From: Pseudomonas vranovensis DSM 16006
GTDB taxonomy: Bacteria > Pseudomonadota > Gammaproteobacteria > Pseudomonadales > Pseudomonadaceae
Assembly (NCBI RefSeq): GCF_000425805.1
Contig: NZ_AUED01000012.1
Coordinates: 164,100 to 228,099, forward strand
Reading direction: 5' to 3'
DNA length: 64,000 nucleotides
Shown here: positions 1 through 8,978 of the stretch, in pieces
Layout: each line of letters starts with the position of its first letter
Position numbering within the stretch: position 1 is the stretch's first letter
Translations under genes and position numbers: made by a program
The notes under the pieces: generated by a model
What the model was told of the DNA's origin: nothing
Database searches by the model: none
What the model saw: the letters and a program-made list of their open reading frames with translations, nothing else

Positions 1-2
1 CT

Positions 3-218
3 CCGGTGGTGCTGCAGGGCTTCGTGGTCAAGCAGTTGAACAACGATGACAAGTTCGAATTCAAGGACAACACGGGCACCATCACCGTCGAAATCGACAA
101 GGAAGACATGCCGGCAGTGCCTTTCAACGACAAGACCAAGGTCAAGCTGACCGGTGAAGTCGAGAAGAAGCTGATGAGCCGTGAGATCGATGTCGATCTG
201 GTTGAAGTGATCAACTGA
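3..218 (+). CDS. YgiW/YdeI-family OB-fold stress protein, 3' part
   Basis: The reading frame is open from the left edge, so only the C-terminal ~71 residues are present. The N-terminus, expected to hold a signal peptide, lies outside the window. The visible part reads as an OB-fold strand pattern (LQGFVVKQL, DKFEFKDNTGTITVEID, KVKLTGEVEKKL, IDVDLVEV), typical of small periplasmic YgiW/NirD-like proteins (BOF family). In enterobacteria these are linked to stress tolerance; the ligand is not firmly known. The family match is by pattern and the role here is inferred. The gene is followed by an inverted repeat that probably ends transcription. Confidence 0.75.
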   Translation, partial: PVVLQGFVVKQLNNDDKFEFKDNTGTITVEIDKEDMPAVPFNDKTKVKLTGEVEKKLMSREIDVDLVEVIN

Positions 219-223
219 GAATC

Positions 224-274
224 ATCGCGGAACAAGCCCGCTCCCATTCCGTGGGAGAGGGCTTGTTCCGCGAT
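224..274. repeat. REP-like inverted repeat, probable bidirectional terminator
   Basis: Two arms, atcgcggaacaagccc and gggcttgttccgcgat, flank a short loop between two convergent genes. This variant has 'gaacaagcc' in place of the 'gggcaagcc' of the other REP copies in the window. Confidence 0.7.
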
Positions 275-281
275 TTGCATG

Positions 282-1541
282 TCACGCCTTGGCCGGCAAC
301 CGGCTCAAATGCAACGCCACCAGCAGCGCCACCACCAACAGGCTGCTGATGAACAGGCCTATGCCATTCCACCCCGCCTGATGCCAGAACACCCCACCGG
401 CCGTCCCGGCCACACTTGATCCCGCGTAGTAACTGAACAGGTAAAGCGACGAAGCCTGGCCCTTGGCTTTGGTCGCACGCCGGCCGATCCAACTGCTGGC
501 CACCGAGTGCGCGCCGAAGAAGCCGAAGGTGAACACCAGCATGCCTGCGATCACCAACAGCAACGGTGTGAACAAGGTCATCAGCAGGCCGCTGAACATT
601 AGCACGATGGTTGCCCAGAACACCTTGCGCCGCCCCAGTTTGTCGGCCAGGGCGCCGATTTGCGCCGAGCTGTAGATGCCCGACAGGTAGACCACCGACA
701 GCAGGCCCACCAGGGCCTGGCTCATGTGATACGGCTCGGCCAGCAAGCGGTAGCCGATGTAGTTGAACAGGGTGACGAAGGCGCCCATGAGCAGGAAGGC
801 TTCAAGGAACAGCCAGGGCAGGCCGGCATCGCGAAAGTGCAAGGTGAAGCCTTCGAGCAGGCTGCGCGGGTGCAGGGAGCGCGGGCGGAAGTTGCGCGAT
901 TCGGGGAGGATCTTCCAGAACACCACGGCGGCAATCAGCGCCAGGCTGCCGATCACCAGCAACGCCGTGTGCCAGCTGACGAAGTCGATCAGAACCCCGG
1001 TGATCAAGCGGCCGCTCATGCCGCCGATGGCGTTGCCGCCAATGTACAGGCCCATGGCCAGACCGATGTGTTGCGGGTGAATCTCTTCGCTCAGGTACGT
1101 CATGGCTACGGCAGCCAGTCCGCTAAGCGACAGGCCCAATAAGGCGCGGGTCAGCAGCACCGCCTGCCAGCTCGGCATCAATGCGCTGACGATCGTGCAC
1201 AGGGCCGCGCAGAACAGCGCGGCGACCATCACCGGCTTGCGCCCGATGCGATCGGAGATGGGCCCGGTGATCAAAAGTCCGATCGCCAGCATGGCGGTGG
1301 ACACCGAGAGAATCAGGCTGCTTTGCGCCGCATTGATGGAAAACTCCTGGGACAGCATCGGCATCATCGGCTGCACGCAGTAGAGCAGGGCGAAGGTGGC
1401 AAAGCCGCCGCAGAACAGTGCCAGTACCGTGCGCAAGAAGGCCGGGGTGCCTTTCTCGATCCAGCTTTCGGTAACAGTGACGCGAGCGTCGACAGCGGCA
1501 GGGGGAATTTCGTGGGCGTGTGGAGCAACAGCAGTTTTCAC
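282..1541 (-). CDS. MFS transporter, YnfM-like exporter (419 aa)
   Basis: A 12-helix major facilitator permease of 419 residues, the usual size. The loop motif after TM2 (GPISDRIGRKP) and its repeat in the second half (GALADKLGRRK) are the MFS motif A sequences. An extended N-terminus of about 35 residues precedes TM1 (VLALFCGGFATFALLYCVQPMMP). 'YCVQPMMP' and the overall pattern resemble the YnfM/YgaY group of putative drug or metabolite exporters. The substrate is unknown. It is divergent from a LysR gene, the arrangement seen for ynfM/ynfL, so that regulator probably controls it. Confidence 0.85.
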   Translation of the reverse strand: MKTAVAPHAHEIPPAAVDARVTVTESWIEKGTPAFLRTVLALFCGGFATFALLYCVQPMMPMLSQEFSINAAQSSLILSVSTAMLAIGLLITGPISDRIGRKPVMVAALFCAALCTIVSALMPSWQAVLLTRALLGLSLSGLAAVAMTYLSEEIHPQHIGLAMGLYIGGNAIGGMSGRLITGVLIDFVSWHTALLVIGSLALIAAVVFWKILPESRNFRPRSLHPRSLLEGFTLHFRDAGLPWLFLEAFLLMGAFVTLFNYIGYRLLAEPYHMSQALVGLLSVVYLSGIYSSAQIGALADKLGRRKVFWATIVLMFSGLLMTLFTPLLLVIAGMLVFTFGFFGAHSVASSWIGRRATKAKGQASSLYLFSYYAGSSVAGTAGGVFWHQAGWNGIGLFISSLLVVALLVALHLSRLPAKA

Positions 1542-1596
1542 GGGTGACCTCGGGCGTCACGACCTGGCAGGCAGTGAAAAAAGCATATAGCTGGCT

Positions 1597-1606
1597 AATG
1601 ATCATT
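1597..1606. promoter_or_regulatory. Small palindrome in the divergent MFS/LysR promoter region
   Basis: AATGATCATT is a perfect 10-bp palindrome in the 119-bp gap between the divergent MFS and LysR genes. It may be part of a LysR operator, but no second site was recognised, so this is tentative. Confidence 0.3.
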
Positions 1607-1660
1607 TCCAATATATTGTTCGACCTGTTTAAGAGGTTTTACGACCTATTGGAGGCCTTC

Positions 1661-2566
1661 ATGGAATTGCGCCATCTGCGCTACTTTATCGCCGTGGCCG
1701 AAGAGCTGCACTTTGGCCGCGCCGCGCAGCAATTGGGGATTTCCCAGCCGCCCTTGAGCCAGCAGATCCAGGCGCTGGAACAGGAGCTTGGCGCGCGCCT
1801 GTTCGAGCGTACCAATCGTCGGGTTGCACTCAGCGAGGCGGGGCGACTGTTCCTCGAAGAGGCGCGGCAGGTGCTGGCGCAGGTCGACAAGGCTGCTGAT
1901 GTGGCCCGCCGTGCGCAGCTAGGCGAGCTGGGCGAAATGAAAATCGGCTTCACCTCGTCGGCACCGTTCAACTCCAGCATCTCTGCGGCAATCTATGCGT
2001 TTCGCCAGCGCTTCCCGGCTGTTCACTTGAACCTCAACGAAATGAGCAGCCAGGCAGTAGCCGACGCCCTGCTCGATGAAAGCATCGAAGTCGGCCTGAT
2101 GCGGCCGCTGGCGCTGCCGGAAACCCTGGTCGCTACGGAGCTGCTGCGCGAGCCGCTGGTCGCAATCATCAACGCCACACACCCGCTGGCCCACGGCAGT
2201 GAAGGCGGGCTGTACATGGCAGCGCTGGCCAATGAGCCGTTCGTGTTCTTCCCCCGTAGCTACGGCAGCGGCCTGTATGCGCAGCTGCTGAGCCTGGCTC
2301 GTCAGGCAGGCTTCAGCCCGCATTTTGCCCAGGAGGCCAGTGAGGCCATGACCATCATCGGCCTGGTGTCGGCGGGCTTGGGAGTTTCGGTGCTGCCGGC
2401 GTCCTTCCAGCGCATGCGTATGGAGGGTGTGGTCTACCGGACCTTGCTCGACAGCGATGCGATGACAGCCGTGTGGGTGGTACAACGCCGCCAATCGACC
2501 TCGGCGATGGCCCGTGCATTCGTATCGTTGCTCAGCGGACACGAAGCGCACCCGCCCAAGCCCTGA
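1661..2566 (+). CDS. LysR-family transcriptional regulator (301 aa)
   Basis: The N-terminal winged helix-turn-helix is clear at residues 1-60 (MELRHLRYFIAVAEELHFGR, then AAQQLGISQPPLSQQIQALE), followed by a periplasmic-binding-protein-like effector domain of about 210 residues. The frame is open further upstream, but ATG 1661 matches the invariant LysR N-terminus and has GGAGG at 1651-1655, so I chose it. It is divergent from an MFS exporter and is probably its regulator. Its stop is 4 bases from the stop of the convergent ketosynthase gene. The inducer is unknown. Confidence 0.9.
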   Translation: MELRHLRYFIAVAEELHFGRAAQQLGISQPPLSQQIQALEQELGARLFERTNRRVALSEAGRLFLEEARQVLAQVDKAADVARRAQLGELGEMKIGFTSSAPFNSSISAAIYAFRQRFPAVHLNLNEMSSQAVADALLDESIEVGLMRPLALPETLVATELLREPLVAIINATHPLAHGSEGGLYMAALANEPFVFFPRSYGSGLYAQLLSLARQAGFSPHFAQEASEAMTIIGLVSAGLGVSVLPASFQRMRMEGVVYRTLLDSDAMTAVWVVQRRQSTSAMARAFVSLLSGHEAHPPKP

Positions 2567-2570
2567 AGCC

Positions 2571-3797
2571 TCAGTGCCAGCGGCGGAAAATCAATGAGGT
2601 GTTGACCCCGCCAAAGGCGAAATTGTTGTTCATCACGTATTCGTTGCTCATCGCCCGCCAGTCGCCGCACAGGTAATCCAGCTCGCCGCACTGCGGGTCG
2701 ATGTTGACCAGGTTGAGGGTGTGTACGTAACGGTCGCTGTTCAACATCTCGATGCTGAACCACGACTCCAGCGCGCCGCAGGCACCCAGGGTGTGACCGA
2801 GAAAACTCTTTTGCGAGCTGATCGCCATGCGTGGGCCGAACAGGCTGCTGGTAGCCAGGGTTTCGGCGATGTCGCCCTGCTCGGTGGCAGTGCCATGACC
2901 ATTCACATAGCCGATGGCCTCGGGCGCCAGGTTGGCGTCTTCCAGGGCCAGCTCCATGGCGCGGCGCATGGTCAGCTGTTCTGGACGGGTAGTGTGCTGG
3001 CCGTCGGCATTGGTGCCGAAACCGACGATTTCGGCGTAGATGTGCGCGCCACGAGCCAGGGCATGTTCGAGTTCTTCAAGCACCAGCATGCCACCGCCTT
3101 CTCCAATCACCAGGCCGTCGCGGCTGCTGTCGTAGGGGCTGGGGGTACTCTGCGGTGCATCGTTTTTCAGGCTGGTGGCATACAGCGCATCGAACACCAT
3201 GGCCTCGGTGGGGCAGAGCTCTTCGGCGCCACCGGCGAGCATCAGTGGCAGGCGCCCGAACTTGATCGCCTCGTAGGCATAGCCGATGCCCTGGCTGCCG
3301 CTGGTGCAGGCGCTGGAGGTGGGGATCAGGCGCCCGGTCAGGCCGAAGAAAATGCTGATATTGGCCGCCGTGGTGTGCGGCATCATGCGTACATAGGAGT
3401 TGGCGTTCAGGCCTTCGGCCACCGAATTGAGCAACATGTTGCCGAAGGTTTTCATTTCGTCGGTACTGCCGGTGGACGAGCCACAGGCCACGCCCATGCG
3501 CCCGTCGCGAATCATCGGGTCGTCAAGCAGGCCGGCATCACGCAGGGCCTTTTCGGCTGCCGCCACCGCCAGGCGCGACACCCGGCCCATGCTGCGCAAC
3601 TGCTTGCGGGTCCAGGCGCCGGGCACCACGAAATCATCGACCGGGCCCGCCAGGCGCGTGTTGAGCTCCTCGAAGCGATCCCACTCGTGCATCCGGCGAA
3701 TGCCGCTGCGATGGCTGGAGAAGTGCCCGGCGATGGTCGCCCAGTCGTTGCCCAGGGAGGTGATACCGGCCATGCCGGTGACCACTACGCGCTTCAT
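2571..3797 (-). CDS. apeR: ApeR-type beta-ketoacyl-ACP synthase (408 aa)
   Basis: A FabF-like condensing enzyme with the full Cys-His-His triad: C164 in SSACTSG, H301 in NGHGTATEQGD and H335 in KSFLGHTLGA. It is the last gene of the leftward aryl polyene operon and follows the ketoreductase with a TGATG stop/start overlap. ATG 3797 is chosen over the in-frame GTG at 3803 because it begins with MKRVVVTGMA. In characterised APE systems a second ketosynthase of this kind supports chain initiation or elongation. That role is taken from the family; the sequence shows only that the catalytic residues are intact. Confidence 0.88.
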   Translation of the reverse strand: MKRVVVTGMAGITSLGNDWATIAGHFSSHRSGIRRMHEWDRFEELNTRLAGPVDDFVVPGAWTRKQLRSMGRVSRLAVAAAEKALRDAGLLDDPMIRDGRMGVACGSSTGSTDEMKTFGNMLLNSVAEGLNANSYVRMMPHTTAANISIFFGLTGRLIPTSSACTSGSQGIGYAYEAIKFGRLPLMLAGGAEELCPTEAMVFDALYATSLKNDAPQSTPSPYDSSRDGLVIGEGGGMLVLEELEHALARGAHIYAEIVGFGTNADGQHTTRPEQLTMRRAMELALEDANLAPEAIGYVNGHGTATEQGDIAETLATSSLFGPRMAISSQKSFLGHTLGACGALESWFSIEMLNSDRYVHTLNLVNIDPQCGELDYLCGDWRAMSNEYVMNNNFAFGGVNTSLIFRRWH

Positions 3798-4525
3798 CAG
3801 CACAACCCTCCGTTGACCGCCAACACTTGGCGGGTGATGTAGGCGGCTTCTGCCGACATCAGGAAATTGACCGCACCTGCGACTTCTTCCGGGGTGCCCA
3901 TGCGCTGGGCCGGGATCATTTTCAGCAGTTCGTCGACCGGTACGTGCTCATCGAGCATGGCCGTGTCGATCAGCCCGGGGGCGACGCAGTTGACGGTGAT
4001 CTTGCGCTTGGCCAGCTCAATTGCCAGGGCCTTGGCGGCGCCGATCACGCCGGCCTTGGAGGCGCTGTAGTTGACCTGGCCGCGGTTGCCGATCATGCCC
4101 GACACCGAGGTGATGCACACGATGCGCCCCGCGGCACGACGGCGGATCATCGGCATCATCAACGGGTGCAGCACGTTGTAGAAGCCGTCGAGGTTGGTGC
4201 GCAGCACCTGGTCCCAGTCCTCTTCGCTCAACGCCGGGAAGGCGCCGTCGCGGGTCAGGCCGGCGTTGCACACCACACCGTAATAAGCGCCATGGGTGTC
4301 GACATCGTCAGTGAGGATGGCGGCGCAGGCGGCGCGGTCAGCCACGTCGACCTGCAGCACCCGTGCCTGCTGGCCCAACGCCCGGACCTCATCCGCGACG
4401 GCCTCGGCCTCGCTGCGGCCACTGCGGCAATGCAGGACCAGGTCGAAACCGGCTCGCGCCAGGCGCAGGGCAATGGCCCGGCCAATACCGCGGCTGGAAC
4501 CGGTAACCAGGATGGTGTCAGGCAT
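3797..4525 (-). CDS. apeQ: ApeQ-type 3-oxoacyl-ACP reductase (242 aa)
   Basis: A FabG-like short-chain dehydrogenase. It has the NADPH-binding TGSSRGIG at residues 8-15, NAG near 87-89, and the catalytic S140, Y153 and K157 (YSASK). The length of 242 is standard. It would reduce the beta-keto group after each elongation of the polyene chain. The start overlaps the end of the upstream dehydratase by 8 bp, and the stop overlaps the apeR start, which suggests translational coupling within the operon. Confidence 0.9.
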   Translation of the reverse strand: MPDTILVTGSSRGIGRAIALRLARAGFDLVLHCRSGRSEAEAVADEVRALGQQARVLQVDVADRAACAAILTDDVDTHGAYYGVVCNAGLTRDGAFPALSEEDWDQVLRTNLDGFYNVLHPLMMPMIRRRAAGRIVCITSVSGMIGNRGQVNYSASKAGVIGAAKALAIELAKRKITVNCVAPGLIDTAMLDEHVPVDELLKMIPAQRMGTPEEVAGAVNFLMSAEAAYITRQVLAVNGGLC

Positions 4526-4988
4526 GGGGAGACTCCTGCGGGCCAGCTTCGCCCAGGTAGCTGGCCGCCTGCGGCGGGCTGAAAACGTTCAAGCGGGCCG
4601 TGGCATGAATACCCGGACCGTGCAGATGACATTCGAATACACCCATGCCGTTCTCGTCTTCGAGCGAGCGTTGGGCATGGATGTGCAGTTCGGCACCGGC
4701 GGGAAAACACTCGACGTTGCATTCGAACTTGCGGGTGCCGAGCAAAAAGCCCAGCCCTGCGGGTTTGCCCTGGGCGCGGGCGCGGCAACCGGCGAAGGCG
4801 GCAATGCTCTGGGCCATCAGCTCGATGCCGACCCAGGCCGGCAGGCTGCCGTCGAGGCGATTGAACAGGCCGCCAGGGCGCACGGTCAAGCGGGTCTGAA
4901 CCTGCTCCTCATCGAAGGATTCGACCGCATCGATCAGGATCATGTCGCCGGCATGGGGCAGAAGTTCGGCCAGGGGCCAGGTGATCAT
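4518..4988 (-). CDS. apeP: ApeP-type hotdog dehydratase (156 aa)
   Basis: A 3-hydroxyacyl-ACP dehydratase-like hotdog protein. The segment LAELLPHAGDMILID, with H12, resembles the FabA/FabZ active-site start, and the helix with VGIELMAQSIAAF is typical of the fold. The start ATG 4988 overlaps the stop of the upstream ketosynthase as ATGA. It would remove water to create each double bond of the conjugated polyene, probably with the ApeI-like domain fused to the ligase in this operon. A long reading frame upstream of 4988 is an out-of-frame shadow of the ketosynthase. Confidence 0.85.
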   Translation of the reverse strand: MITWPLAELLPHAGDMILIDAVESFDEEQVQTRLTVRPGGLFNRLDGSLPAWVGIELMAQSIAAFAGCRARAQGKPAGLGFLLGTRKFECNVECFPAGAELHIHAQRSLEDENGMGVFECHLHGPGIHATARLNVFSPPQAASYLGEAGPQESPHA

Positions 4989-6184
4989 GACGCGTCTCCG
5001 AGTATCAGGCTGACATTGTTGCCACCGAAGGCGAACGAATTGCTCATCAGTCGCCGCGGCCCTGCAGCGGGCAGGCGCTGGCTGGCGTCGATCAGGTTCA
5101 GTGCCGGTAGTTGCGGGTCGATCGCACCATCCCAGACGTGAGGCACCAGGCGCCCCTCGGGATTGTGCGCCGACAGGCTCAACCAGCAGAACGCCGCTTC
5201 CAGCGCGCCGGCCGCACCCAGGGTGTGACCGGTCATGGGTTTGCTCGAAGAGCAGGCCAGCAGGCTGCCGAACAGGGCATGCACGGCCTGGCTCTCCATG
5301 GCGTCGTTGTGCGCAGTGGCGGTGCCGTGCAGGTTCAGGTAGTCGATCTGGGCAGGCTGCAGACCTGCATTGTCCAGTGCCTTGGTCATGGCCTGCAAGG
5401 CGCCCTTGCCCTGTGGGTCGGGGGCCGAGATATGGTGCGCATCGGAGCTGGCGCCGGCGCCCAGCAGGGCAACAGTGGGACCTTCCCGGTTGGCGTCGCG
5501 GGTCATCAGGAACACCGCAGCCGCCTCGCCAATAGTAATGCCGTCGCGGTTGATCGAGAACGGATTGCAACGTTGTGCGCTGACCGCCTCCAGTGCGCTG
5601 AAGCCATTGAGGGTGAGCTTGCAGAGGCTGTCGACACCACCGCAGATCACGGCATCGCACACACCCAGGTCGAGCAACCGGCGGGCGCTCATCAGGGCGC
5701 GGGCACTGGAGGTGCAGGCAGTGGAAATCACATAGGCCGGGCCGCGCAGTTGCAGCCAGTCGGCGAGGAAATTGGCCGGGGCGCTGAGCTCTTGCTCGGC
5801 ATAGTCGTAGCCAGGCGGGAACTGTTGATCACGCAGGTAATGAGCGATACCGTCGCCCGCTTCGGCGATGCCCGAGGTACTGGTGCCCAGGACGATGGCC
5901 ACGCGCTCGCTGCCGTGGCAGGCGATGGCTGCGCGGATAGGCGCGATGATCTGCAAACAGGCTTCGTACAGCAGTTGGTTGTTGCGGCTGTGCCGTGACT
6001 GCAGTGCTTCCGGCAACGCCAGCAGCGCGCCTCGAACAGCGGCAACCGGTACGCGCTTCTGCGGTACCCAGCCCACTTCTTCGCGCACCCCGGCGCAGTC
6101 GCCGGCAAACAGCTTTCGGGCGACATCGGCCTGATCGCGCCCCAGGGCGCAGACCAGGCCCAGGGCATTGAGAAAGGCGGTCAT
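4985..6184 (-). CDS. apeO: ApeO-type beta-ketoacyl-ACP synthase (399 aa)
   Basis: A condensing enzyme with C157 (STACTSS), H286 (NLHGTATAHND) and H320 (KPMTGHTLGAAG), so it is catalytically complete. In characterised APE systems this ketosynthase pairs with a short chain-length factor, here the first gene of the operon, to extend an aryl starter with malonyl units. The stop overlaps the dehydratase start as ATGA, and the start overlaps the end of the upstream lipoprotein gene by 4 bp. Pairing with the chain-length factor is inferred from family knowledge. Confidence 0.88.
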   Translation of the reverse strand: MTAFLNALGLVCALGRDQADVARKLFAGDCAGVREEVGWVPQKRVPVAAVRGALLALPEALQSRHSRNNQLLYEACLQIIAPIRAAIACHGSERVAIVLGTSTSGIAEAGDGIAHYLRDQQFPPGYDYAEQELSAPANFLADWLQLRGPAYVISTACTSSARALMSARRLLDLGVCDAVICGGVDSLCKLTLNGFSALEAVSAQRCNPFSINRDGITIGEAAAVFLMTRDANREGPTVALLGAGASSDAHHISAPDPQGKGALQAMTKALDNAGLQPAQIDYLNLHGTATAHNDAMESQAVHALFGSLLACSSSKPMTGHTLGAAGALEAAFCWLSLSAHNPEGRLVPHVWDGAIDPQLPALNLIDASQRLPAAGPRRLMSNSFAFGGNNVSLILGDAS

Positions 6185-6666
6185 GGCGGCGTCTCGCTGG
6201 GTAATGGGCTGACTAGATAACGCAGGCCCTGCCCAAGGTTCAAGGTGAAGTCATCGACTTCACGGTAATCGACCCGCCAGCGTTCGCCCAGCCAGCGCTG
6301 CTTGCCTTGCTGACGGGCATCGGGATAGCGCTGTTGCAGTTGTGCGTCGGGTGTCAGGGCAAACAGCAGGGCAGCAAACAGTTCCCGCGCCGCCGGGTTG
6401 GGTGGCAGCAGGCCGTCAGCTTGCCACAGGCCGTGGTCGAGCAACTGCCGCGCCTGGGGAATACCCAGCAAGTCGAGCATCGACCAGCGCAGGCTGCTGC
6501 CCTCTTGCTGGATCACCAGCAACCAGTCCTGGCGTAGCTCGGCCTGCTCGCGCCGGATGTGCAACTGCATCGGCAGCGCCAGTGCAGGCAGTTTATCGGG
6601 CAGCGGCGGCTGGCTGGCGCAGGCACTGAGCAGGGCAAGGGCAAGTGTCAGCAACAGGTGTTTCAT
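6181..6666 (-). CDS. apeN: ApeN-type DUF3261 lipoprotein (161 aa)
   Basis: Begins MKHLLLTLALALLSACAS, a lipoprotein signal with the lipobox LSAC, so the mature protein is probably lipid-anchored. The rest is a small beta-rich domain with little sequence signature, matching the DUF3261 lipoproteins regularly found in aryl polyene clusters. ATG 6666 overlaps the stop of the exporter gene as ATGA. A role in delivering or placing the polyene lipid at the outer membrane is inferred from its place next to the LolA-like and MMPL genes. Confidence 0.8.
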   Translation of the reverse strand: MKHLLLTLALALLSACASQPPLPDKLPALALPMQLHIRREQAELRQDWLLVIQQEGSSLRWSMLDLLGIPQARQLLDHGLWQADGLLPPNPAARELFAALLFALTPDAQLQQRYPDARQQGKQRWLGERWRVDYREVDDFTLNLGQGLRYLVSPLPSETPP

Positions 6667-8978
6667 GGCTGCTCCTTGTGCCGGATGGCGGCCCAGGGGG
6701 CGAGAAGGAAGCTGAACACCAGCCCCAGGCTCACCGCCAGGCCAAAATTGCTTACCGCCGGCGTCTGGGACACTGCCAGCAGGCCGAACGACAGCCATGT
6801 CGTGGTGGCGGCCAGCAAGGTTCCCAGCAGACTGACTGCGGCGCCGCCAATCTGTTCGTGCATGAGGATGGCGTAGTCGACGCTGATGGCGGTGACCAGC
6901 AGCAACCCGAACAGGCTGAACAGGGTCAGTGGCTGGCCCAGCCAGCCGAGGCTGGCCAGGCTGCACAAGGCGGCCAGCAGTGGCAGGGCGACGATGCGCA
7001 GGGCTCCGCCCCTGCCGAACGGAACGATCAGCAGCACCACGATCAGCGCACAGGACAATAGCTTGAGTTCGGCGGCGCTGACTTGGGTAGCGGCGAACAC
7101 CCGGTTCAACTCGCCGAGGCGGTCCACCGGTTGTACGCCTGCCAAACCATCGGCCTGTCTCTGCAGCGAGGCCGGGTCAGTCAGGCCCTGCAGGCTGACC
7201 ATCGCCGCGACGCCCTGAGTGTCGGCGCCCAGCCACAATGTGCGCCAGGGCTCGCCCAGAGGGCCGCTGAGGGCCTGATCGATGCCCAGGGGTGGCAGTG
7301 CCTGCAGCTGGCTCAGCTCCGCCTGCAATGCGCCTAGGGGCACGCCCAGGGCCAATAGCGGCTGCCAGTGCGCGGGCAGCTTGCCCAGCGCATCGCGCAA
7401 CTGCTGTTGTTCCACGGTGCTGGCGACCAGTTGGTTGAGCATCCTGTAGCCCTTGAGCTTGCCGGCTTCGACCAGCGCGTCGAGACGCTCGCCCAAGGCG
7501 CTCAGGCGGCCAAGCAACTCGGCCTCGTCGGCAGCGCGCACCAGGTAGAACTGGCTGGTCGGCTGGTAGCCGGTAATGCGCGCGACGGCGCGGGCTTCAG
7601 CGAGCAGTTGCGGCGAACTGTCGACCCATTGGCGGATATCGTTGCGGCTGTCCAGCCGCCACATGCCGGCGGCGCAGAACAGGACCAGCAGGCCGAGCAG
7701 TACCGGGCTGGGCACCTTGGCCAGAAGCCCGGCGCGCAGGTTCATCAGCCACTGCGCAACCTGCAGCGGCCATTGTGCCGGTTGCAGGTTGACGCCCTTG
7801 AGCAGGGCTGGCAGCAGGCACACGGCACTGAGGTAGGCGCCGAGCAGACCGGCGGCGGAAAACACCGCGATCTGGGTCAGCGCCGGGAAAGGGGTGAAGG
7901 CCAGCGCCAGGTAGCCGATGCAACTGGTGACCAGGCTCAGGCTCAGCCCTGGGAGGGTCAGGCGCAGTGCTGGCCAGGCCTGCCAGGGGCGCAGGCTCCA
8001 ACTCTTCGAGAGGTAATGCAGCGGATAGTCCACTGCCACACCGATCAGGCTCGAGCCCAGCACCAGGGTAATCACATGCATCTGGCCGAACAGGGCGACG
8101 CAGGCCACGGCGCCGAACAGCATGCCAACCATTACCGGGACCAGCGCCAGTAGCACGCGCAGGCGCCGGAAGGCCAACAGCAACAGCAGCACGATGCCGA
8201 CTGTAGCGCCACCGCCGACCCAAGTGATTTCCTGGCTGGCCTGGCGCTGGCCGTTGGCGGCGTACAACAGGCCGCTGGCGGCCAGCAACTGGGCGCCTTG
8301 CCGGGTGGCTTGCCGACGACTGTCGTCGAGCAGGCCGGCCACCTGCAGCGGCAGTTTCACATCGAAGGCGTTGCCCTGGGTGTGGGCACGCAGCAACACC
8401 CAGGTCTGGCCGTCGGCCTCGGCCAGCAGGGTACCGCTGGCGGTATCCAGTTGCACCGAAGCCGGCCGCGGTTGGCTGCTCTGGATGCGTGCAGCGAGGC
8501 CCAGCCAGTCGTCCTGGCTGGGCACCAGGCTGATCCCGGCGAACGGGTCATAAAGGCTCTGCACCCGCTGTTCGACAAAGGCCTGGGGATCATCGGTCAG
8601 GACCTGGCGGTCAGTGGGTGAGAGCATCGCCAGGCGGCCTTGCAGCAATTGCTCGCGCACCGCCTGCAGGTCGGCCTGCACGTTCCATTGGACCTTGTTG
8701 AACACGCCGCTGGCCTGCCACTGCTCACCCAGTTGCCGAGCCAGGGCGATGGCCTGTTCGCGTTGCGGATGGCCGACCAGTACCAGCATTTCGCTGTTCA
8801 AGGGTTCCTGCATGCGCTGTTCGGCGCGCTGCACCAGTGGGTCCTGGGCGTCGCCGGGCACCAGGGTCATCAGGTCGGCATTGAGCGGCGCCCCGCGATG
8901 CCACTGCCAGCCGGCCAGGGCCAGGACCGCGACCAGCAGCACCAGGAACAGCCGCGGCAACCAGCGCTCACTCGGCAA
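6663..8978 (-). CDS. apeM: ApeM-type MMPL/RND-like exporter (771 aa), TTG start
   Basis: A large membrane protein with one N-terminal helix (RLFLVLLVAVLALAGW), a periplasmic loop, five helices around residues 250-400, a second loop, and five C-terminal helices. This is the two-repeat plan of the MMPL family. Such proteins move lipids across or out of the inner membrane; in APE clusters the cargo is thought to be the polyene-lipid. The first plausible start is TTG 8978, preceded by GGAG about 10 bases upstream in the end of the LolA-like gene, giving an 11-bp overlap. The stop overlaps the next start as ATGA. Confidence 0.87.
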   Translation of the reverse strand: MPSERWLPRLFLVLLVAVLALAGWQWHRGAPLNADLMTLVPGDAQDPLVQRAEQRMQEPLNSEMLVLVGHPQREQAIALARQLGEQWQASGVFNKVQWNVQADLQAVREQLLQGRLAMLSPTDRQVLTDDPQAFVEQRVQSLYDPFAGISLVPSQDDWLGLAARIQSSQPRPASVQLDTASGTLLAEADGQTWVLLRAHTQGNAFDVKLPLQVAGLLDDSRRQATRQGAQLLAASGLLYAANGQRQASQEITWVGGGATVGIVLLLLLAFRRLRVLLALVPVMVGMLFGAVACVALFGQMHVITLVLGSSLIGVAVDYPLHYLSKSWSLRPWQAWPALRLTLPGLSLSLVTSCIGYLALAFTPFPALTQIAVFSAAGLLGAYLSAVCLLPALLKGVNLQPAQWPLQVAQWLMNLRAGLLAKVPSPVLLGLLVLFCAAGMWRLDSRNDIRQWVDSSPQLLAEARAVARITGYQPTSQFYLVRAADEAELLGRLSALGERLDALVEAGKLKGYRMLNQLVASTVEQQQLRDALGKLPAHWQPLLALGVPLGALQAELSQLQALPPLGIDQALSGPLGEPWRTLWLGADTQGVAAMVSLQGLTDPASLQRQADGLAGVQPVDRLGELNRVFAATQVSAAELKLLSCALIVVLLIVPFGRGGALRIVALPLLAALCSLASLGWLGQPLTLFSLFGLLLVTAISVDYAILMHEQIGGAAVSLLGTLLAATTTWLSFGLLAVSQTPAVSNFGLAVSLGLVFSFLLAPWAAIRHKEQP